Source: Candidatus Omnitrophota bacterium
GTDB taxonomy: Bacteria; Omnitrophota; Omnitrophia; Omnitrophales; Aquincolibacteriaceae
Length of the DNA: 64,000 nt
Assembly (NCBI GenBank): GCA_020632475.1
Contig: JACKFM010000006.1
Location: forward strand, 1-64,000
Direction: 5' to 3'
Within the stretch, counting starts at the first letter, position 1; each line of letters opens with the position of its first letter. Below are positions 60,802-64,000 of the stretch, piece by piece. A program made the position numbers and the translations under genes. The notes under the pieces are model-generated. The model was given only the letters and a program-made list of their open reading frames with translations, made no database searches and was not told the origin of the DNA.

Positions 60802-61521
60802 ATGGTGAGCCGTTTGAATCCCATGACAGAAAAATCACCAAGTCGTACAGTCTCGCTTATGTCCGCGTTGCATGCGGTGAATCCGTACGAAAATTTTAAC
60901 CCTTCCGATTTCCGTATTGATCTGGAAGGCTGGAATTCGGAACGTCCCGTATTCCGTCAGCTCTTAGACGAGCTCAGACCGTCGCTGGTAATTGAAGCCG
61001 GCACCTGGAAGGGAGCCTCGGCAATTCATATGGCCGATTGGATGCGGACAAAGCAGATTGCCGGAAAAATCCTCTGTATTGATACGTGGCTGGGTTCCAT
61101 TGATTTCTGGCAGAATCAGAATGTCAAAAGTAAATATCGCTCGCTCAAATTGAAAAACGGTTTCCCCTCAGTTTATTATCAGTTTCTTTATAATATTATC
61201 CACCTTCGGTTGACCGATTTTGTGGTACCTTTTCCTCAGACGACCACGGGAGCCTATCATTGGCTCAAAGGTTTTGGTTTGAAAGCGCCCCTCATTTATA
61301 TTGATGCGAGTCACCTGGAAGAAGATGTCTATGCGGATATTCGTCACTACTATGAACTGGTTGAGCCCGGAGGGGTTCTTTTTGGCGATGATTTTTGTGA
61401 TGAATCGCCGGGGGTGAGAAGGGCGGTGGAACGCTTTTGCGGTGAGCAGGGACTGGATTATGAGGTGCGCGAAAATCAGTTTTGGATTATTCGAAAAACA
61501 GACAAAGAGACTGGGGGATGA
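60802..61521 (+). CDS. CmcI-like class I SAM-dependent methyltransferase
   Basis: 239 residues. A Rossmann-fold methyltransferase core: VIEAGTWKGASAIHMADWM (motif I), ILCIDTWLGS, PLIYIDASHLEEDVYADIRHYYELVEPGGVLFGDDF (metal-binding D/H-like stretch). The layout resembles the CmcI/Methyltransferase_24 family found in polysaccharide and antibiotic modification clusters; the substrate here is unknown. ATG 60802 overlaps nothing; an in-frame ATG 60823 is also possible. It follows lnt by 4 nt. Confidence 0.82.
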   Translation: MVSRLNPMTEKSPSRTVSLMSALHAVNPYENFNPSDFRIDLEGWNSERPVFRQLLDELRPSLVIEAGTWKGASAIHMADWMRTKQIAGKILCIDTWLGSIDFWQNQNVKSKYRSLKLKNGFPSVYYQFLYNIIHLRLTDFVVPFPQTTTGAYHWLKGFGLKAPLIYIDASHLEEDVYADIRHYYELVEPGGVLFGDDFCDESPGVRRAVERFCGEQGLDYEVRENQFWIIRKTDKETGG

Positions 61522-61567
61522 GTGACAAGGAGAAAGTCATCTCATGACCGCTTAAGTAGGAGGGGAA

Positions 61568-61966
61568 ATGGCTTATTTTAAAGGATTGAGTTTTGTTCTG
61601 GGGATCATATGGCTAGGGTGCGGGGTAATGGCTTTTTTGATGCCTCAGCTATGGAAAAAACTTTTGATCGGAACGCTATGGCCCGAGAAAAAAGCGGTCT
61701 GGCTGATTCCCGTATCTCTTTTGATGGTAGGGCTCACGCTCACGGCATGGATCATGTGTTTTTCCTATCTCAACGGATATTCGGTGATGATTACCGGGTT
61801 CCTGACGTTGGGCGTGATTAAACTTGGAATTATTGTTCCGAACTATCACATCATCCGCAGAGCGGTGGTGGCCTTTATTGGCGAGAAAGTACCCTATAAT
61901 TTTATTATGGGGTGTTCGGTGGCCATGGGGGCCGGGTTTATTTATGTGGGTACATTGATAAAATAA
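61568..61966 (+). CDS. Small integral membrane protein, hypothetical
   Basis: 132 residues with about four hydrophobic segments (residues 5-25, 46-65, 72-90, 112-130) and short basic loops. RBS AGGAGGGG lies just before the ATG, supporting a real gene. Not recognised as a named family. The mixed-strand spacer before it has heptamer-like sequence. Confidence 0.65.
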   Translation: MAYFKGLSFVLGIIWLGCGVMAFLMPQLWKKLLIGTLWPEKKAVWLIPVSLLMVGLTLTAWIMCFSYLNGYSVMITGFLTLGVIKLGIIVPNYHIIRRAVVAFIGEKVPYNFIMGCSVAMGAGFIYVGTLIK

Positions 61967-61982
61967 AAATGAGGGTTAAGGT

Positions 61983-62528
61983 ATGAGTGCTAAGGAGAAA
62001 AGATTCGGATTTTGTATGAAAAAGATCATACCGGTTTTATTTTTAATCATGATTACGGGGTTTCCCCATGACGTTTGTGCCAAAGAATTTGAAGTTGTTA
62101 AGGTGATTGACGGTTCGACGATTAAGGTTTCGGACGGACGTACGCTCAGACTGATCGGTATTAATGCGGCAAGCGAAAAACTTTCGACGGCTATGATTGA
62201 GCAATTAGAAGAGCTTGGAATTTCAATTGAAGATTATCGCCGTATGGCAAGTGAAGCGACGGCTTTTCTTGATGATTTTCTCAAAGGCAAGGCGTTGCGT
62301 CTTGAGGTGGATCCGATCTATGCTCAGACCTTCCATCATGATGCCCGCATGCATTTTCTGACCTACCTTTATGCGGATGATCAGATGGTCAACGGCGAGA
62401 TGATCCGCCGGGGATACGCCTATGTCAACACCTTTTCTTTTTTTAGATATAAAGAGGATTTTCTTCATCTTCAGAAAGAGGCTCAAGCCGAAGGGCGGGG
62501 ATTTTGGAAAAAAAGAAGTTCGGAATAA
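61983..62528 (+). CDS. Exported staphylococcal-nuclease-like protein
   Basis: 181 residues with an N-terminal extension and signal sequence (LFLIMITGFPHDVCAKE). The body is SNase-like: VVKVIDGSTIKVSDGRTLRLIGINAASEKL, then ARMHFLTYLYADDQMVNGEMIRRGYAYV and AEGRGFWKK. Compared with the well-studied nuclease, the arginine of LRLIG, the glutamate of NAASE and the arginine of DARMHF are kept, but the calcium-binding aspartate after VIDG is serine. Start ATG 61983 has GAGGG upstream; ATG 62016 would give a shorter, cleaner signal peptide. Confidence 0.83.
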   Translation: MSAKEKRFGFCMKKIIPVLFLIMITGFPHDVCAKEFEVVKVIDGSTIKVSDGRTLRLIGINAASEKLSTAMIEQLEELGISIEDYRRMASEATAFLDDFLKGKALRLEVDPIYAQTFHHDARMHFLTYLYADDQMVNGEMIRRGYAYVNTFSFFRYKEDFLHLQKEAQAEGRGFWKKRSSE

Positions 62529-62539
62529 CCCTTCGCCCG

Positions 62540-63301
62540 ATGATGGAAATATCAGGCATATTCTTACTTTTATTTTTTCTATTTGAACAGAATCTGCCGG
62601 CAGCGGTTTTTGAAAGTTCTTCAAAGCAGACCCGCGTGCTGGAACTTTATAGTTCCGAGGGGTGCAGCAGCTGCCCCCCGGCCGAAAAGTGGGTAGGACA
62701 GCTTAAAAACGCCAAAGGCTTGTGGCGTGATTTTATTCCGGTCGCTTTTCATGTAACGTATTGGGATTATATCGGGTGGAAAGATAAACTGGCTTCGGAA
62801 CTTTTTACCCGCCGTCAGCGGACCTACGTAAGCTACTGGAATCAGCATATTTTTCAGTATGGAAAGCAATTCGGTCTTTATACCCCTTGCATTGTGCTGG
62901 ACGGTAAAGCTTGGGAAAACTGGTATCGCCAGCGCAGCGTCTCAGCCTCGAATAAAAACGCGGGTATTCTCAAAGTCTCCGGTGAATTCGCTAAACCTTT
63001 CAACGTGGCCTACCAGTCTGGGGAGGGAGTGAAGAAAGGCTATTCGATTGAGGGCGTTTTGCTCGGGTTCGGTATTGTTTCAAAAGTCACACGGGGGGAG
63101 AACCGCGGGCGTACACTTGAACATGATTTTGTTGTGCTGGATTACCGAACGGCGAAAATGAATGAGAACGCAGAGGGCTATGACGTTCAAATGGCGTTTC
63201 AATCCCCGGAAGGAATTGAGCCCGGACGTTATGGGGTTGCTTTTTGGGTGCACACGGTTGAAAACCCGGAACCGCTTCAGGCTGCCGGTGGTTATCTATA
63301 G
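62540..63301 (+). CDS. DUF1223 thioredoxin-like protein, exported
   Basis: About 253 residues. A signal peptide (EISGIFLLLFFLFEQNLPAA) leads to the motif YSSEGCSSCPPAEKW, the active-site-like C-x-x-C of the DUF1223 family, followed by VAFHVTYWDYIGWKDKLASE, FTRRQRTYV and YTPCIVLDG. Family members are secreted and redox-related; function is undefined. A TTG frame starts at 62504 and overlaps the nuclease gene; ATG 62540 or 62543 begins the signal peptide but lacks a clear RBS, so the start is uncertain. Confidence 0.85.
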   Translation: MMEISGIFLLLFFLFEQNLPAAVFESSSKQTRVLELYSSEGCSSCPPAEKWVGQLKNAKGLWRDFIPVAFHVTYWDYIGWKDKLASELFTRRQRTYVSYWNQHIFQYGKQFGLYTPCIVLDGKAWENWYRQRSVSASNKNAGILKVSGEFAKPFNVAYQSGEGVKKGYSIEGVLLGFGIVSKVTRGENRGRTLEHDFVVLDYRTAKMNENAEGYDVQMAFQSPEGIEPGRYGVAFWVHTVENPEPLQAAGGYL

Positions 63302-63342
63302 AGAGAGTAAAAATTTTATAATATAGAGAAGAGAGTGGAAGG

Positions 63343-63879
63343 ATGAAGAAAATTAAAATGTTTTTATTCTTAGCCGTTTTAGTGTTGGCTCTTGTGCCAT
63401 TAAATTTGTTTGCTGAAAGTAGTCAGAGTAACAATCTTATTGCGGTCTATGATGTCAGTAAAGGAGAGATGATCAACGTGGAAAAGATTGAAAAAACGGA
63501 CGCTGAGTGGAAAAAGGAATTAACCCCCGAGCAATATCATGTAACCCGCCAGGAAGGGACCGAGCGCGCTTTCAGCCATTCTTATCATCATTTGAAAGAA
63601 AAGGGCATGTTCAAGTGTTCAAATTGCGGGACGGATTTATACAGCTCAGACACGAAATTTGATTCGGGAACCGGATGGCCCAGTTTTTGGGCGCCGGTAT
63701 CGGAGAAAAATGTCGGGATGAAAACTGACCGTAAATTTTTTATGCTACGCACCGAAGTACACTGCGCCCGCTGCGGCGCCCATCTCGGACACGTTTTTGA
63801 CGACGGTCCCAAGCCTACCGGAAAAAGACACTGCATCAACGGAGTGGCATTAAATTTTGTCCCTGAAAAGCAGGACTGA
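63343..63879 (+). CDS. msrB: Peptide methionine-R-sulfoxide reductase, exported
   Basis: 178 residues with a signal peptide (about 1-24, LNLFAES). The MsrB body reads AEWKKELTPEQYHVTRQEGTERAF, FKCSNCGTDLYSSDTKFDSGTGWPSFW, CARCGAHLGHVFDDGPKPTGKRHCINGVALNF. Catalytic Cys is C164; the two CxxC pairs bind zinc. The usual resolving cysteine (DSGCGW) is threonine (DSGTGW), so it is probably a 1-Cys type that is recycled differently. It repairs oxidised proteins, here likely in the periplasm. Confidence 0.94.
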   Translation: MKKIKMFLFLAVLVLALVPLNLFAESSQSNNLIAVYDVSKGEMINVEKIEKTDAEWKKELTPEQYHVTRQEGTERAFSHSYHHLKEKGMFKCSNCGTDLYSSDTKFDSGTGWPSFWAPVSEKNVGMKTDRKFFMLRTEVHCARCGAHLGHVFDDGPKPTGKRHCINGVALNFVPEKQD

Positions 63880-63899
63880 GGACTAAGGCCAGAGGACTG
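63872..63899. repeat. AGGACTN heptamer array at the end of msrB
   Basis: AGGACTG, AGGACTA, AGGCCAG and AGGACTG run across the msrB stop codon into the spacer. The same unit is seen at 47799-47828 inside the mega-protein gene. Confidence 0.55.
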
Positions 63900-63941
63900 A
63901 GTGAGTCGAAGTAACCCAAAGGGGCCAGGTTCCCTATAAAG

Positions 63942-63983
63942 CAGAATTAAGAATTAAAAATGAAGAACTAAGAATTTTGAAAT
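63942..63983. repeat. AAGAATT heptamer array near the right edge
   Basis: CAGAATT, AAGAATT, AAAAATG, AAGAACT, AAGAATT and TTGAAAT follow in 7-nt register. No gene is visible in 63880-64000. Confidence 0.5.
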
Positions 63984-64000
63984 CCCGCCACAGGAGGGAC

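Noticed and set aside
1..64000. Prophage, plasmid or transposon content
   Set aside because: No transposase, integrase, phage structural or conjugation gene is recognisable, and housekeeping operons are continuous throughout.

Overview
The window looks like one continuous chromosomal piece from an uncultured Gram-negative bacterium, most probably Candidatus Omnitrophota (OP3, in or near the PVC superphylum). The lineage call is an inference. It rests on genes for a two-membrane envelope (Mla lipid transport, LptE, Lnt, MurJ, Lnt/SecA pair), a small TIGR04073-type protein, very long proteins (2399, 1026 and 2840 residues), and recurring SELR linker motifs in the largest one. I saw no rRNA, tRNA, transposase, integrase, phage gene or CRISPR array. 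Nearly all genes are on the + strand; the exceptions are the two genes at the left end and rpsT.

Layout. 1-1681 (minus strand): a sigma70-like promoter, two tandem c-di-GMP-I (GEMM-I) riboswitches and an RBS-masking hairpin lead into a secreted transglutaminase-like peptidase, followed by a polyprenyl glycosylphosphotransferase cut by the window edge. 1.9-5.9 kb: riboflavin operon ribBA-ribH-nusB-ribD-ribE. 6.2-11.4 kb: a kinase/STAS/PP2C partner-switching set wrapped around the MlaE-F-D lipid transporter. 11.5-12.6 kb: TIGR04073 protein, a CbiX-like remnant and a thioredoxin-fold ferredoxin. 12.7-23.0 kb: two paralogous coiled-coil proteins (2399 and 865 residues) with the same N-terminal head, separated by a small membrane protein. 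23-27.2 kb: bifunctional nuclease, thioredoxin reductase, TlpA-like, DUF547 and nitrilase genes. 27.2-34.5 kb: rplU-rpmA, a 53-bp tandem repeat, obgE-proB-proA-nadD and two CNNM/CBS membrane proteins. 34.5-37.8 kb: a BamC-like secreted protein and an operon headed by a ParA ATPase fused to a glycogen-binding (CBM48/AMPK-beta type) domain. 37.9-46.2 kb: a large periplasmic TPR/coiled-coil protein, lptE, holA, rpsT, murJ and a short uvrC. 46.4-54.9 kb: an exported 2840-residue protein joining a ChaN/Tiki-like domain, a Kdo-transferase-like domain, a complete PTS Enzyme I with its catalytic residues, and an HPr domain. 55.2-63.9 kb: prfB with its programmed frameshift, secA, lnt, a CmcI-like methyltransferase, a small membrane protein, a staphylococcal-nuclease-like protein, DUF1223 and msrB.

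Strongest leads: (1) the tandem c-di-GMP riboswitch controlling a secreted peptidase next to a polysaccharide gene; (2) the exported Enzyme I-HPr megaprotein; (3) the ParA-CBM48 operon, a candidate for positioning polysaccharide granules; (4) the paired giant coiled-coil proteins with a bL12-CTD-like head; (5) partner switching linked to Mla transport. At DNA level, heptamer-periodic repeats recur in spacers (and once inside the megaprotein gene), and an 81-bp palindrome with mutually complementary loops lies before secA. All function calls come from reading motifs by eye; no database search was run.
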